Program-made: the position numbers and the translations under genes | Shown here: positions 34,705 to 44,700 of the stretch, in pieces | Position numbering within the stretch: the stretch's first letter is position 1 | How the letters are laid out: every line of letters starts with the position of its first letter | Source of the DNA: CAYVLA01 sp964549615 [NCBI: uncultured Thermococci archaeon] | GTDB taxonomy: Archaea; CAYQAE01; CAYVLA01 | DNA length: 64,000 nucleotides | Assembly (NCBI GenBank): GCA_964549615.1 | Contig: CAZJVP010000020.1 | Span: 1-64,000 of the forward strand | Direction: 5' to 3' | The notes under the pieces: generated by a model | Seen by the model: only the letters and a program-made list of their open reading frames with translations | What the model was told of the DNA's origin: nothing | The model's database searches: none

Positions 34705-36294
34705 TTGAGGCTTCCCTTTCCGAGAAAAATCAGAAAGCCATCCGTGCTGCTGCTCCTCGGACTGCTCGTAGGTTTCCATCCAGTGTTGCGTCACGGTCTT
34801 CCCCGGAGCTCCGAAGCGTGGTCACACCTAGAGAACCTGCGAAGGATACCCAGCGGATGGGACGCCTTGAAGTTCGGCAAGATGCTCGAACTCTTCGAGA
34901 ATCGCCAACACTACACGAAGTACCCATTGTTCTACGTCATGGGTAAGCTTCTTCGCATCGACTCCCCCTTCAAAGCCGCAGCGTTCTCCGCCGCGGTGTT
35001 CGCACTCCTTCCGCTCCTCATGTTCTTCCTTGCCGGGTCGGTCCTACAAGAACAGGAGGCGTTCGCCGCCGGTCTCGCAGTTGCAGTGACGTCCGCCTTC
35101 GTGTACACGATGAATTTCTTCTCGGGGGGTGAGCCGCTTGCCGTCGCCCTACTGCTGGCGGGCCTAGTCCTGCACCTAAGACGCGGGCCCATCTTCAGCC
35201 TTCCGATCTATGCGGCGATAGTCTTCCTTCATCCTTTCACATCACTCTTCCTTTGGGCCCTGCTGCTTGTGATGCCGTTCTTTCTCAAGCCCGATTCCAA
35301 AAGACGCTTGATCGAGCAGTGCATCTGCACCGGGATATTCTCATCGACCTTCCTTGGGTGGATCGTGTTACAAATCTCACGTGGCCTTCCGCTTGGCGAT
35401 TACATCCTTTCCAGCCTCAAGGAATGGGTGCTCCTGACGGCATTCGTCTGCCTGACCGGAGGGAGCCTAGCTGTCCAAGCTATGGGGGTGAGATTCGATC
35501 AGGTCGGCCGCCTGTTTGACTTCGTTTCCTGCATGATGCGTCTGCACCTGAGGACATTGATCTTGGTCCTTGAACTTGGGTTTCTTGGCCTCTTTGTCTG
35601 CAGCGGCGTCCCCGGCACCGAACAGGTCGTGCAGCCCGCCACGGCCCTTTTCTACCTTCCCTTGCTTGCAGCGATCGGGATGGTCTTGCTGCGGAGGCGC
35701 GAGGTTGAGCCATTCAGCGTCACCTTTGTCGCATCCGGGATAGGCCTGTTCATGGCCGGCACGTTGATCGTACCCAGGGCAATACCTGCATACAGGCTGG
35801 CCCCGTATGGAGCCATGGGACTGTCTCTTCTCCTTGGGCCATGCGTCGCGCACCCCAAAGGTAGGCTGGTTCTTCCCATGGTCCTAGCGGCGCTTGCAGC
35901 AACGACATATCCGGGGCCTTCGTTCTACTTCGGTTTTGACGAGCAGTACTACCCCGCCGAGATGGCAGCGGTTTCCAGGATTCCGGATCTCACGGCGAAG
36001 GCATGTGTGCTGTCCGATGTGAGGGTGGAGGATCTGTTAAGGTACGAAACAGGGCTTTCGGCCAAGACGGCAGCCGGCGAGCTCTTGGAAGTCGACATTG
36101 GCTGCGTCGTGCTGTTGAATAACCAGATGCGCAAGCATGGATTCTACCCGCCCGGCCATGAGTGGTTTAGGCGCCCGTTCAAGCTGGATGTCATGGGGCT
36201 TGAGAAGGGGTCGACGACCATCTACGACAACGGCTGGGCGCAGATCCTCGTCGTCACCGAGAACGGGGTGAGCCTGGGGTTGGTTTCACGTTGA
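34705..36294 (+). CDS. Polytopic membrane protein, probable lipid-linked sugar transferase
   Basis: The protein has 529 residues from TTG 34705. Hydrophobic spans fill most of its length (VLLLLGLLVGF, AVFALLPLLMFFLAGSVL, LPIYAAIVFLHPFTSLFLWALLLVMPFFL and others), about a dozen in all. A polar region after the first span (LENLRRIPSGWDALKFGK) and a soluble C-terminal tail of 100 residues resemble GT-C-type glycosyltransferases. The typical catalytic DE/ED pair in the first loop is not clear, so that assignment is tentative. The next gene, a GT2 enzyme, overlaps its stop by TTGA, so the two are translationally coupled and likely act together on surface glycans. Confidence 0.65.
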   Translation: MRLPFPRKIRKPSVLLLLGLLVGFHPVLRHGLPRSSEAWSHLENLRRIPSGWDALKFGKMLELFENRQHYTKYPLFYVMGKLLRIDSPFKAAAFSAAVFALLPLLMFFLAGSVLQEQEAFAAGLAVAVTSAFVYTMNFFSGGEPLAVALLLAGLVLHLRRGPIFSLPIYAAIVFLHPFTSLFLWALLLVMPFFLKPDSKRRLIEQCICTGIFSSTFLGWIVLQISRGLPLGDYILSSLKEWVLLTAFVCLTGGSLAVQAMGVRFDQVGRLFDFVSCMMRLHLRTLILVLELGFLGLFVCSGVPGTEQVVQPATALFYLPLLAAIGMVLLRRREVEPFSVTFVASGIGLFMAGTLIVPRAIPAYRLAPYGAMGLSLLLGPCVAHPKGRLVLPMVLAALAATTYPGPSFYFGFDEQYYPAEMAAVSRIPDLTAKACVLSDVRVEDLLRYETGLSAKTAAGELLEVDIGCVVLLNNQMRKHGFYPPGHEWFRRPFKLDVMGLEKGSTTIYDNGWAQILVVTENGVSLGLVSR

Positions 36295-37358
36295 TAATCC
36301 AAATCGTGTCTTGCGCCATGAGCTTAGCCGTCCTCGTTCTGCATGCCATCGTATCGGCCCTGGCGGCCGGCAAGACCAAATCTTCAGCCCCGGCTTCTGG
36401 CGAGATCAACGTCATCGTGCCTACCTACAACGAGGGTGAGACCATAGGCGAGTGCCTCGGATCGCTCGGTCGGATGGATCCGACGAACCCGCCACACTCA
36501 ACATACGTCGTGGACGACAGTTCCTCCGACGGAACGCAGCAGATAGCGTCAACCTACCCCGGAGTGTCCTTGGTGAAAAGGCCGAAGCGAACGTCCAAGG
36601 CCGACGCGCTGAACTTTGCCGTCCGCAACATCAGGGGGGACATCTTCGCGATCGTCGATGGCGATTGCGTGGTCGCTCCGGATTGGTTGGGCCGACTGGT
36701 CTCGCCACTATCTGACGATTCCGTGGGGATATCAACCGGTTCGGTCCTCGTGCTGAATCGGAATGACTCCCTGCTAACCCGGATGCAAAGCTGCGAGATG
36801 GCTCTCCTGTGTCATGAACTCCTCAGGCCCGTCGAGAGGGTGGGAATGCTGTACTCCATCAACGGAAACAACTTCGCCTTCACCAGAAGGTGCTGGGAGA
36901 AGGTGGGAGGCTTCGATCCTTCCAAGCTGACTGAGGATACCGATTTTGCCATCAGGACAAGGGCGGCCGGCCTTCACGTCAGGTCCGCAGACTGCAGGGT
37001 GTTCACCCATGTTCCCTCGAGGTTCCGCGAGCTGCTTCGGCAGCGCAGAAGGTGGTACGTGGGCTGGTATCAGAAGCTCTCAAGCACAAACCTCCTGATC
37101 GGTGCACTGTTCATACTTCTCTTCTACTACGCGTTCTTCTTCTTCGTGGCCTGCTTCTCGCCGATCTCGCTCGCGTTCTTCCTGGCATATTACCTTGAAC
37201 TGGGCGCGACGTATCGGAGGGCCTACGGGCGAATCAGCCTTCTTGATCCTCTCGTGTTCATCGTTCTAACGCCTTTCGTTACGACCGCCGTCATAGCGGC
37301 CGCGATCCCCCTTGCTTTGAGGGGCAAGGATCGTCTCATGGTGCAGCAACACTGGTGA
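36291..37358 (+). CDS. Glycosyltransferase family 2, membrane-bound
   Basis: The protein has 355 residues from TTG 36291, overlapping the preceding stop by four bases. A membrane span opens it (VSCAMSLAVLVLHAIVSAL). The GT-A core has INVIVPTYNEGETIGECL, the first Asp pair in YVVDDSSSDGT, the metal-binding DGDCV, TEDTDFAIRTRAAG, and the acceptor-site RQRRRWYVGW. Two to three spans follow (LLIGALFILLFYYAFFFFVACF). The layout matches processive or dolichol-phosphate-sugar type transferases such as cellulose-synthase-like enzymes. The sugar cannot be deduced. Confidence 0.88.
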   Translation: MIIQIVSCAMSLAVLVLHAIVSALAAGKTKSSAPASGEINVIVPTYNEGETIGECLGSLGRMDPTNPPHSTYVVDDSSSDGTQQIASTYPGVSLVKRPKRTSKADALNFAVRNIRGDIFAIVDGDCVVAPDWLGRLVSPLSDDSVGISTGSVLVLNRNDSLLTRMQSCEMALLCHELLRPVERVGMLYSINGNNFAFTRRCWEKVGGFDPSKLTEDTDFAIRTRAAGLHVRSADCRVFTHVPSRFRELLRQRRRWYVGWYQKLSSTNLLIGALFILLFYYAFFFFVACFSPISLAFFLAYYLELGATYRRAYGRISLLDPLVFIVLTPFVTTAVIAAAIPLALRGKDRLMVQQHW

Positions 37359-37421
37359 CCGCGCCCCGTTCCTTGGCTCGCTGAATCAGCCTGACCGCCG
37401 CCCCCGCCCCCCACGGGGTTA

Positions 37422-37431
37422 CATATTTAAT
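37422..37431 (+). promoter_or_regulatory. TATA box of the KH-protein gene
   Basis: catatttaat is centred near 37427, predicting initiation near 37453. The 49-base leader holds a short hairpin GAGGT/ACCTC at 37454-37469. Confidence 0.5.
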
Positions 37432-37501
37432 TCTGGATCAACGATCCTAGTCGAGAGGTCGCGGACCTCGCTTATCCCCTTTCCCGACCAGGTCGATTTG
37501 C

Positions 37502-38056
37502 ATGGAGTACCTTCGAATACCTCTAGACCGAGTGGGCGTTCTGGTGGGCAAGGAAGGATCCTTCAAGAAATTTCTTGAGCAAGCCACGGGAACGAGGGTC
37601 GATCTCAACAGTGCGACCGGCGAGGTCACGATCACCAAGGTCAAGGATACGGGAGATCCCCTTTCCGTGTGGGTGGCGCGCGACATCGTCAGAGCCATAG
37701 GAAGGGGCTTTTCTCCAGAGAAGGCATGCCGGCTTCTCGATGAGGGTCAGACGCTCAAGATAATCGACCTGGGATCCGAACTTGGAAAGTCCGACAGGGT
37801 CCTTCAAAGGCAGAGATCCAGGCTGATAGGCAAGGGGGGCAGGACGAGAGAGATAATGGAGCAAACGACGCGATGCGACATTTCCATCATGGGCAGGACC
37901 GTTTCCATCATAGGCGACGATGAGCAGGTCGCCGCGGCCCAAGAGGCAGTCGAGATGATCATCAGGGGTGTTCCACACAGCATCGTCTACCGTTTCTTGG
38001 AAAGAAAGAGCAACGAACTGAAACAGAGAGAAAAGGAGATCTGGCGGAAGGCCTAG
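37502..38056 (+). CDS. KH-domain RNA-binding protein, archaeal Pno1/Dim2 homologue
   Basis: The protein has 184 residues with two KH domains. The first has VGVLVGKEGSFKKFLEQATG (a GxxG loop), the second QRSRLIGKGGRTREIMEQTTRC. Between them lies VARDIVRAIGRGFSPEKACRLLD, a strong family mark. The eukaryotic counterpart matures the 3' end of small-subunit rRNA, and the archaeal one is thought to guide Nob1; that is family knowledge. It is followed 14 bases on by top6B. Confidence 0.92.
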   Translation: MEYLRIPLDRVGVLVGKEGSFKKFLEQATGTRVDLNSATGEVTITKVKDTGDPLSVWVARDIVRAIGRGFSPEKACRLLDEGQTLKIIDLGSELGKSDRVLQRQRSRLIGKGGRTREIMEQTTRCDISIMGRTVSIIGDDEQVAAAQEAVEMIIRGVPHSIVYRFLERKSNELKQREKEIWRKA

Positions 38057-38070
38057 GATGGTGCGCGTGC

Positions 38071-39804
38071 GTGGCCTCCTCTGGAGAACTGCACAAACAA
38101 GGCGGCGAAGCCCAAGGCGCCTCGACCGCGGATGAGATCTTCAAGGACTTCAAGTCGCTAAGCCTCTCGGAATTCTTCCGAAAAAACCCGGCGATGCTTG
38201 GCCTGACGGGGAAGATGAAGTCCCTGTCCATGATAGTCCACGAGGCCGTCACCAACTCGCTTGACGCGGCAGAGGAAGCCGGCTCCCTCCCGGACGTGTA
38301 CGTAGTCATCGAGAAGTTGGACGGTGACTACCACTACAGGGTTGCCGTGGAGGATAATGGACCGGGCATTCCCGAGCAATTCATCCCGGACGTCTTCGGC
38401 AAGATGCTGGCGGGCACGAAGCACCGGTACGTTCAGAGGCGGGGCCAGCAGGGCATCGGCATCTCGGGGGCTACCATGTTCGCCCAGATAACCTCGGGGA
38501 ATCCGATCCGCGTCTACACGAGCACGGGGAAGAAGATAGTCGGTGCAGAGCTGAAGATAGACGTCAAGCGAAACGAGGGCAGGATTTTGAGCAAGACCGA
38601 GATCCCGACGGATGACTTCCGGGGAACGCGCGTGGAGCTTGAGGTTAAGGGGGTCCTCTACACGAAGGCCAAGCAAAGCCCTCTCGGATACATGAGGATG
38701 ACCGCGATTGCGAACCCTCACGCGAACATCACGATGCTTTCGCCCGACGGCGAGTTCTTCCGGTGGCAGAGGAGCACGAATGAGCTTCCAAGACGTCCCC
38801 AGGAGATCAAGCCCCATCCGTATGGAATCACGCCGGACGATCTGCTCAACCTCGCCCGAGGATCGGAAAACCGAAACGTCTCGGGGATGCTTGCGCAAGG
38901 CCTGTGCCGCGTGTCCTCTTCCAAGATTGGGGAGATCCGACTCGGAATGGCGTTCCGAGAGCTGCTCAAGCGCTACCAGGAGTACGTCACCGACGAAGTG
39001 AGAAACTCCATTGCGGAGGCCAAGAACATCGAGGACAAGGTGACGTGCTTCGGCAAGGTGCTCTCACGGCACAGGGCCAAGTGGGAGCACGTCCTCCGGG
39101 AGGAGGTGAAGAACGCAGACCGCATCCTGAGAAAGCGAGCGGCTCAGCTCAAGTTCGAGGAGGCCGAGGCAATCGTTGAGTCGTTCAAGCACGTAAGATT
39201 CCTAGCTCCGCCCACAAACGCCCTCTCCCCAATAGGCATGGAGAACATAATGAAAGGACTCAACGAGATCCTCAAGCCCGAGTTCGTCTATGCCTGCACG
39301 CGAGACCCGGCGACCTACAGAGGCGGCATCCCCTTCATAGTCGAAGTCGGGATCGCGTACGGGGGTTATTGCCCCCCTGGGATCGACGTCATCAGGTTCG
39401 CCAACAGAGCTCCCTTGATGTTCGACTCCGGAGGGTGCGTCATAACGGAGGCGGCAAAGAGCATAGACTGGAAGCGCTATGGGGTCTACGACATCGACAC
39501 CGCGCCGCTCACCGTATTCGTCAACCTCGTCTCGACCTTCGTGCCCTACACATCCACCGGAAAGCAGACCATAGCGGCGGAGGAGGAGATCCTTAGCGAG
39601 ATCAGGATGGGACTCATGGACGCCGCTAGGAACCTGAAAAGGCACCTCACCCACAAGAGGAGGATCTACGAAAGGGCATCGCGGAGGAGCTCGCTCCTCA
39701 AGTACGTGGATGAGACGGCGGCCGCAATAGCCAAGCTCTCAAAGAAAGACCAGTCGGAGATAAAGAAGAAGCTGGAGATGCTCATAGACAAGAAGTTCGT
39801 CTGA
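38071..39804 (+). CDS. top6B: DNA topoisomerase VI subunit B
   Basis: The protein has 577 residues from GTG 38071. The GHKL ATPase has the N box (HEAVTNSLDAAEEAG), G1 (VEDNGPGIPEQF) and G2 (RGQQGIGISGATMF). The transducer domain follows with VFVNLVSTFVPYTSTGKQTIA, whose Lys senses ATP. Subunit B provides ATP-driven gate closing for the type IIB enzyme that relaxes supercoils and unlinks DNA. Subunit A, normally adjacent, is not in this window on either side: the next gene is convergent ThrRS. The pair must be split or lie elsewhere. Confidence 0.95.
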   Translation: MASSGELHKQGGEAQGASTADEIFKDFKSLSLSEFFRKNPAMLGLTGKMKSLSMIVHEAVTNSLDAAEEAGSLPDVYVVIEKLDGDYHYRVAVEDNGPGIPEQFIPDVFGKMLAGTKHRYVQRRGQQGIGISGATMFAQITSGNPIRVYTSTGKKIVGAELKIDVKRNEGRILSKTEIPTDDFRGTRVELEVKGVLYTKAKQSPLGYMRMTAIANPHANITMLSPDGEFFRWQRSTNELPRRPQEIKPHPYGITPDDLLNLARGSENRNVSGMLAQGLCRVSSSKIGEIRLGMAFRELLKRYQEYVTDEVRNSIAEAKNIEDKVTCFGKVLSRHRAKWEHVLREEVKNADRILRKRAAQLKFEEAEAIVESFKHVRFLAPPTNALSPIGMENIMKGLNEILKPEFVYACTRDPATYRGGIPFIVEVGIAYGGYCPPGIDVIRFANRAPLMFDSGGCVITEAAKSIDWKRYGVYDIDTAPLTVFVNLVSTFVPYTSTGKQTIAAEEEILSEIRMGLMDAARNLKRHLTHKRRIYERASRRSSLLKYVDETAAAIAKLSKKDQSEIKKKLEMLIDKKFV

Positions 39805-39813
39805 GCCGGTCCA

Positions 39814-41679
39814 TTAACCCCTGAAGCTCGGCCTACTGGACAGGTTGCGTGAAAGGCCCAGAGGCCTTTTCGGGTACCCTTTGGTCGCCTCCAAGATGTG
39901 GGAGCCAAGCTCTGAGGTCGTCATCTGCTTGATCTCCCTGGGCCGCCTGAGCCTCACCGAAAGGTTCCCGGATTCGTTTTCCTTCTGGCCGAAGACCACC
40001 ACATACGGGATCCATTCCGTCTCAGCGTCCCTCACTTTCCTGCTTACGGAGTGCGGCCTGTCATCGATGTCCACCCTGACGCCTCGGGACTCAAGCTCGT
40101 CGGCAATCTTGCCCGCCTGCGGAAGAAGTTCATCGCTGACCGGACATATCCTGACCTGCACCGGGGAAAGCCACAGTGGAAAGCACGGCGCGATTCCTTT
40201 CTGTTGATCCAGGTACGCCTTCTCCAGGAGCGCGTAGAGGTTCCTGTCGATGCCGCCGCTTATGCTCGCATGCAACATCACAGGATGCTTCCTCCGCCCT
40301 TCCTTGTCCACGTAGGTGATGTCGAACCTCTCGGGGTTCTCTATGTCGATCTGCACGGTGGAAAGCGCCGAGGCCTTTCCCAACGCGTCGACAAAGTTGA
40401 ACTCAAACTTCATGACGAAGTAGAAGCTCCTTTCGTCCCACATCTCCACGAGGACCGGCTTTCCGACCCTCTTCACCAGCTTGACGGCGAAGTCCCTGTT
40501 CTGCTCGTAGAAGTCCCTGACGAAGCGGACCCCGACCTCGTAGTCGACATCCAAGCACCTCATCCAATCCATGCACAGGTCGTACTGCTTGGCGAACTCC
40601 TCGATTGCCCCGTTCATGTCCGCCGCCAGGGTGTGCATGTCGGGCATCGTGAAGGCCCGAAGCCTGCGCAGCCCGACGACCTCTCCGCTTTGCTCACGCC
40701 GGAAACTGAAGTGGGTGAGCTCGTACAGACGGAGAGGAAGATTCCTGTAGGAGATCGACATGTCATGCTTCATCAGATACTGCCCGAAGCATGCGGAGAA
40801 CCTCAGAAAGAACTCCCTCTCCTCGGACCTTAGCGTGTACTGCCGCGCCGGGAACCTGTCAAGGTACTTGGAGAGGCTCGGGTGGGAGATGTCGTACATG
40901 ATGGGCGTCTCCACCTCCATTGCGCCCGCCGATCGAACCATATCGGTAACGTGTTCCTCCAAGAGGCGCTTCATCAAAGTGCCCTTCGGATACCAGCGCA
41001 GGTTCCCCGTGTCGCTGCCTGGCTCGTAGTCGACGAGCTCCAACTTCTGCATAAGCTTGACGTGGGGCGGCACCTGGTCGACGGCCCGGGATTTGTACAT
41101 CTCATGATGCGCGAACTTCTGCAGGTTGGGGTAGGGGGTGAAGTCGAACTGCGAGACCTCGACGAGGTCTCCATCGGGGGTCAGGATGTACCAATGCGAA
41201 CGAATCTTCTGTTCCTTCTCAACCGCGAGCGGAACAGCTTGTGCCGCCGGGCCCTTGCCAGCGGCCCTGATCTCGCGGCTGAGCTCCGAGAGCGGATGCC
41301 CCTTGCACTTGAGCTCAAAGGCCTTATAGAAGCCAAAGGGTGCCCTCTTGACCTGCAGCTCCTTGGGAAGCCTCGACTCCAGATCCCTGAGGATCTTGAC
41401 TGCAGAATGCGGGGACGCCAGCTGGGAGGAGAGGTGGGCATAGGGGTACAACAGCACGCGCTCAGGGTTGACCTGTTTCGCGACCGCGCAGATCTCCGAA
41501 GCCGCCCTCTCCACGATCTCCTCGGCCGCCTGTTCGTCGGAGGATTCGACCGCAGTGAAGACGACGAGGACCTCCTTCATCTCGTCGCCGGTAAAGCCTG
41601 CTGGCACGGGCTCGGCGACCTTGGTCTTGCTCTTGATCTCGTACTTCATCGAGTCCGCATGGATGAAGAGGACTCTCAC
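39814..41679 (-). CDS. thrS: Threonyl-tRNA synthetase, archaeal type
   Basis: The protein has 621 residues. Residues 1-140 are the archaeal editing domain, related to D-Tyr-tRNA deacylase (MRVLFIHADSMKYEIKSKTK, then LYPYAHLSSQLASPHSA). The class II catalytic domain follows (RWYPKGTLMKRLLEEHVTDMV, FRREQSGEVVGLRRLRAFTMPD, VMLHASISGGIDR). The C-terminal anticodon-binding domain has LSPVQVRICPVSDELL and GVRVDIDDRPHSVSRKVRD. It charges tRNA-Thr and edits serine. It is convergent with top6B, nine bases apart. Its TATA box at 41711-41720 leaves a leader of about 10 bases. Confidence 0.95.
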   Translation of the reverse strand: MRVLFIHADSMKYEIKSKTKVAEPVPAGFTGDEMKEVLVVFTAVESSDEQAAEEIVERAASEICAVAKQVNPERVLLYPYAHLSSQLASPHSAVKILRDLESRLPKELQVKRAPFGFYKAFELKCKGHPLSELSREIRAAGKGPAAQAVPLAVEKEQKIRSHWYILTPDGDLVEVSQFDFTPYPNLQKFAHHEMYKSRAVDQVPPHVKLMQKLELVDYEPGSDTGNLRWYPKGTLMKRLLEEHVTDMVRSAGAMEVETPIMYDISHPSLSKYLDRFPARQYTLRSEEREFFLRFSACFGQYLMKHDMSISYRNLPLRLYELTHFSFRREQSGEVVGLRRLRAFTMPDMHTLAADMNGAIEEFAKQYDLCMDWMRCLDVDYEVGVRFVRDFYEQNRDFAVKLVKRVGKPVLVEMWDERSFYFVMKFEFNFVDALGKASALSTVQIDIENPERFDITYVDKEGRRKHPVMLHASISGGIDRNLYALLEKAYLDQQKGIAPCFPLWLSPVQVRICPVSDELLPQAGKIADELESRGVRVDIDDRPHSVSRKVRDAETEWIPYVVVFGQKENESGNLSVRLRRPREIKQMTTSELGSHILEATKGYPKRPLGLSRNLSSRPSFRG

Positions 41680-41710
41680 GCAAAACCCGGCTGCCCGGTT
41701 AACAACACCT

Positions 41711-41720
41711 CTATTAAATG
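41711..41720 (-). promoter_or_regulatory. TATA box of thrS
   Basis: Minus-strand catttaatag is centred near 41715, inside the gap between polB and thrS. Initiation near 41689 leaves a leader of roughly 10 bases before ATG 41679. Confidence 0.55.
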
Positions 41721-41729
41721 ATCCCCAGG

Positions 41730-44700
41730 CTATAGGAACTCGGCCAAGGTCATCTGGGGGACCTCGCGTTGACGGACCGGTTGAAAGTTGGACCTGATAA
41801 TCGCGATCTGCACCTCCATCGCATCGGTGCTGACGGACTGAGGCACGCAGTCCAAGAGCTCAAGAAGGGATGCAACATCAACTTCCACCGAGGATGGGAC
41901 GACTTGGCCCGAACACTCGCAGAGCCCGCTTAGGGGTATCCTGCGATACGAGGCGCCGCACTTGCCGCAGACGAACCCCCGCTTGCCGCCCTGCAAAGCG
42001 GCCCTCTCCGCAAGTTCAACGACCTCGGCGAGGACCCCCTGGCAGCAATCTTCCTCCAGTTCCTCGCCGCAATCAGGGCAGCGGAAGTCGGACAGATCCA
42101 TGACAGTGAAGGAGCCGCCGCACCTCGTGCACAGCAGTTCCCTCAAGTCGTGGCCGAGGACCGGACCATGTTCCTTGACCCTGACGCGGGCCCGCCTCGT
42201 GGCCTCCGGGGCACGGCCGCCCTTGCCATCGTAACTGTCCAAGAGGGTTCGCTGCTGGCTATCCGCCACCAACTCGTCTATCCGCAGGCCCAAGGCCTCG
42301 AATATGCGCCGAACGGGAGGAAGGATCTGCCTATGGATGTAGTAGTCGTGATCGATCCTCAACCCCTTTACTTTGACGAAGCTTGGATCTTCGGCCCTCT
42401 CGACCAGAAGCCCCTTGCCCTGCGTTATCACGAATGGGACCCTGTCCCCGATCTGCGGAGCGGCCCCGGGATCCCTCTTCTTGATCTTGTTGTACAGCTC
42501 AAGATGCGGCTGCCTACCCTTGTACTCCTGCGGCCGCTTGCTCAACGTCCTAGTCTGAACGAGCTTCTCGAGCGGCGTGACGTTGTCCCTGAGGTCGTGG
42601 ATCTGTTTCTTCATGTACTCGCAGGCGGCTTCCACATCGCCCTTCCTCAGCAGAAGGTCCAAGATGGTTTTCATCGTCTCGGTCGCCAGGTCGCACCACT
42701 CGCGTCTCACGGTCTCCAGACCCTTGACTTTGACGACCGGCTGCTTTCCCTCCATGTAGAGCGCGTACCTCTTCTTCGTGACGAAGAGGGCGCGCCTCGC
42801 GAAAGCCTCGTACTGGAGCTCCATCGGTGGTGGGAGGAGCCTCGTCAGAACGTCGCCGAGCCTGAGGCCCAGGGCGGCCGCATCCGCGGGGTCGATCTCC
42901 CTTGGGGCCTCCCCGGCCGGCTGAAGCTTGACGAACACGCTGTCCGTATCTCCATACACCACCTCGAGCGAAACGATGCAAGACCCTGGGGGGCTCCTCT
43001 CGATCTCGCTCCCGACAAAGGCCCTGCCGTCCTTCAGAGCGGCCCTGCCTATCTCCTTCTCAATTATCTCCTTCGTCCTCGAGATGTTATCCCGTCCGGT
43101 GCGCGTCACGGCGTTGGCGACGGTCAGCTCGTACATCCTCGACCTCGAGTATCCGAAGTAGCCATAGAAGCTGTTCAGGAGTATCTTGACCGCCCACTGG
43201 GTCATGTCGAGGATCCTGAATTCCTCCTCCCTAGCGTTTTTGGCCTTCTCCCTGAGAAGCAGCCTCTTTTCCAGAAGCCCCTCGAGTATCCGCGGAACGA
43301 TGCCCTTGTACGTCTCCGCAGGGACGAACCTCTCCCCAACGAGGGTCGAAAAGCAGATGTTGTTGGCTATCATTATGGTTGGGTACAGGGACTTGTAGTC
43401 CATTATGAGGATGTTCTCCTGAAGCCCGGCCTTGGGCTCCAGCACGTAGCCACCTTTGAGCCCCGCCTTGTCCCGTAGCTCCCTCCGCCGGGCCGTTTCC
43501 TCCGCATCCGGCTTACAGGGCATCACCCGCTCGTAACGCCGGAGCTCCCTTAGCAGGAGGGTGTCCACCATTATGGACTGCCCCCCCTCTATCAGGTCCT
43601 GCAGCGATGTCCCGCTGGCCTGGGCCAGCGCGATGTATCGGTCAAGGAGCCTCTTCGTCAGGAGGAGCTCTAGGGTAAGCTGGGCGTCCCTTCTTGAGTA
43701 CTCAACCAGCCTCTCCAGTCCGTTCTCTCGGCTCTTCCACAGGCCGGGGATCTCGGTGTGCGATACGTCGAGCTTGTCCTTTCCCAGGATCTCCCGCGCA
43801 ACTGCGCCCAAGCTGTAGCTCTTTAGCGGGAAGTCTTTCTTGACCAAGGGCAGAACGTCCACCACCACCCTTCCCGGAACCGTGATTCTCGTCTTGCTGC
43901 CGAACCGACGGTAGTAACAGTTCTTGTCTGCCCTTCCCAGCTTGGGCTTTATTCCGATCATCGACATCCTGTCGATGAGATAGGGGAGGTCGAACTCGTC
44001 GCTGTTGTACCCAAGCACGATGTCGGGGTCGTAGCGCCGGAGCACCTCGACGAATCTCCCCAACATCTCCTCCTCGCTGCCCAGGCCCTGAACTCCCTCG
44101 GCGCTGGCTGGCCGGCTCACCAGGACTAGGTCGGTCCTGCCTTCAAACGGCTCGCTGAAGGCCATGCTTATCATGATTATTGGATCCGACTCCGCTCGCG
44201 GAAGGCCGTTGCCGGACTCAGCTAGACACTCGATGTCGACGCACAGGTACCGCATCTCGGGGTGTTCGTCAAGCTGTATCGGCTCCACGTGCTTTGCCAG
44301 CGTCTCCACCTTAAGCTCGGTGAAGACCGTGTTGGTCTGGGTTGTCCGGTAGTTCAGGACACGGAACCAGCTGTTGCCGCTGAGGCCCTTGTCGATCATA
44401 AACCTGTTTTTGAAAAGGATGTCCGCCTCGAAGACTGCCCCGTAGCGGCGCAGGTCGTCCCTTATGTCCCGCACGTGCTTTGGATCCTTCGTTACGATCA
44501 AGAGCATCTTCTTCTTATGCTCTTGATAGCCGAAAGGCAGGAACCTCTCGACGACCTCGACATCGACGATCTGGGAGAACTTCTGCTTAAGGCCCTCGGC
44601 GAGGACCCTGATCCCGTCGTCGGATTGCTCCTCGGGATAGAGGTATAGGTAAGGCTTGAACCCCCGAACGAAACAGGTGACGGTTCTTCCTTGAGCATCC

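Noticed and set aside
42150-43478. 442-residue plus-strand open frame inside polB
   Set aside because: It is the complement of conserved polymerase motifs, with no start signal, and is a by-product of high G+C content.
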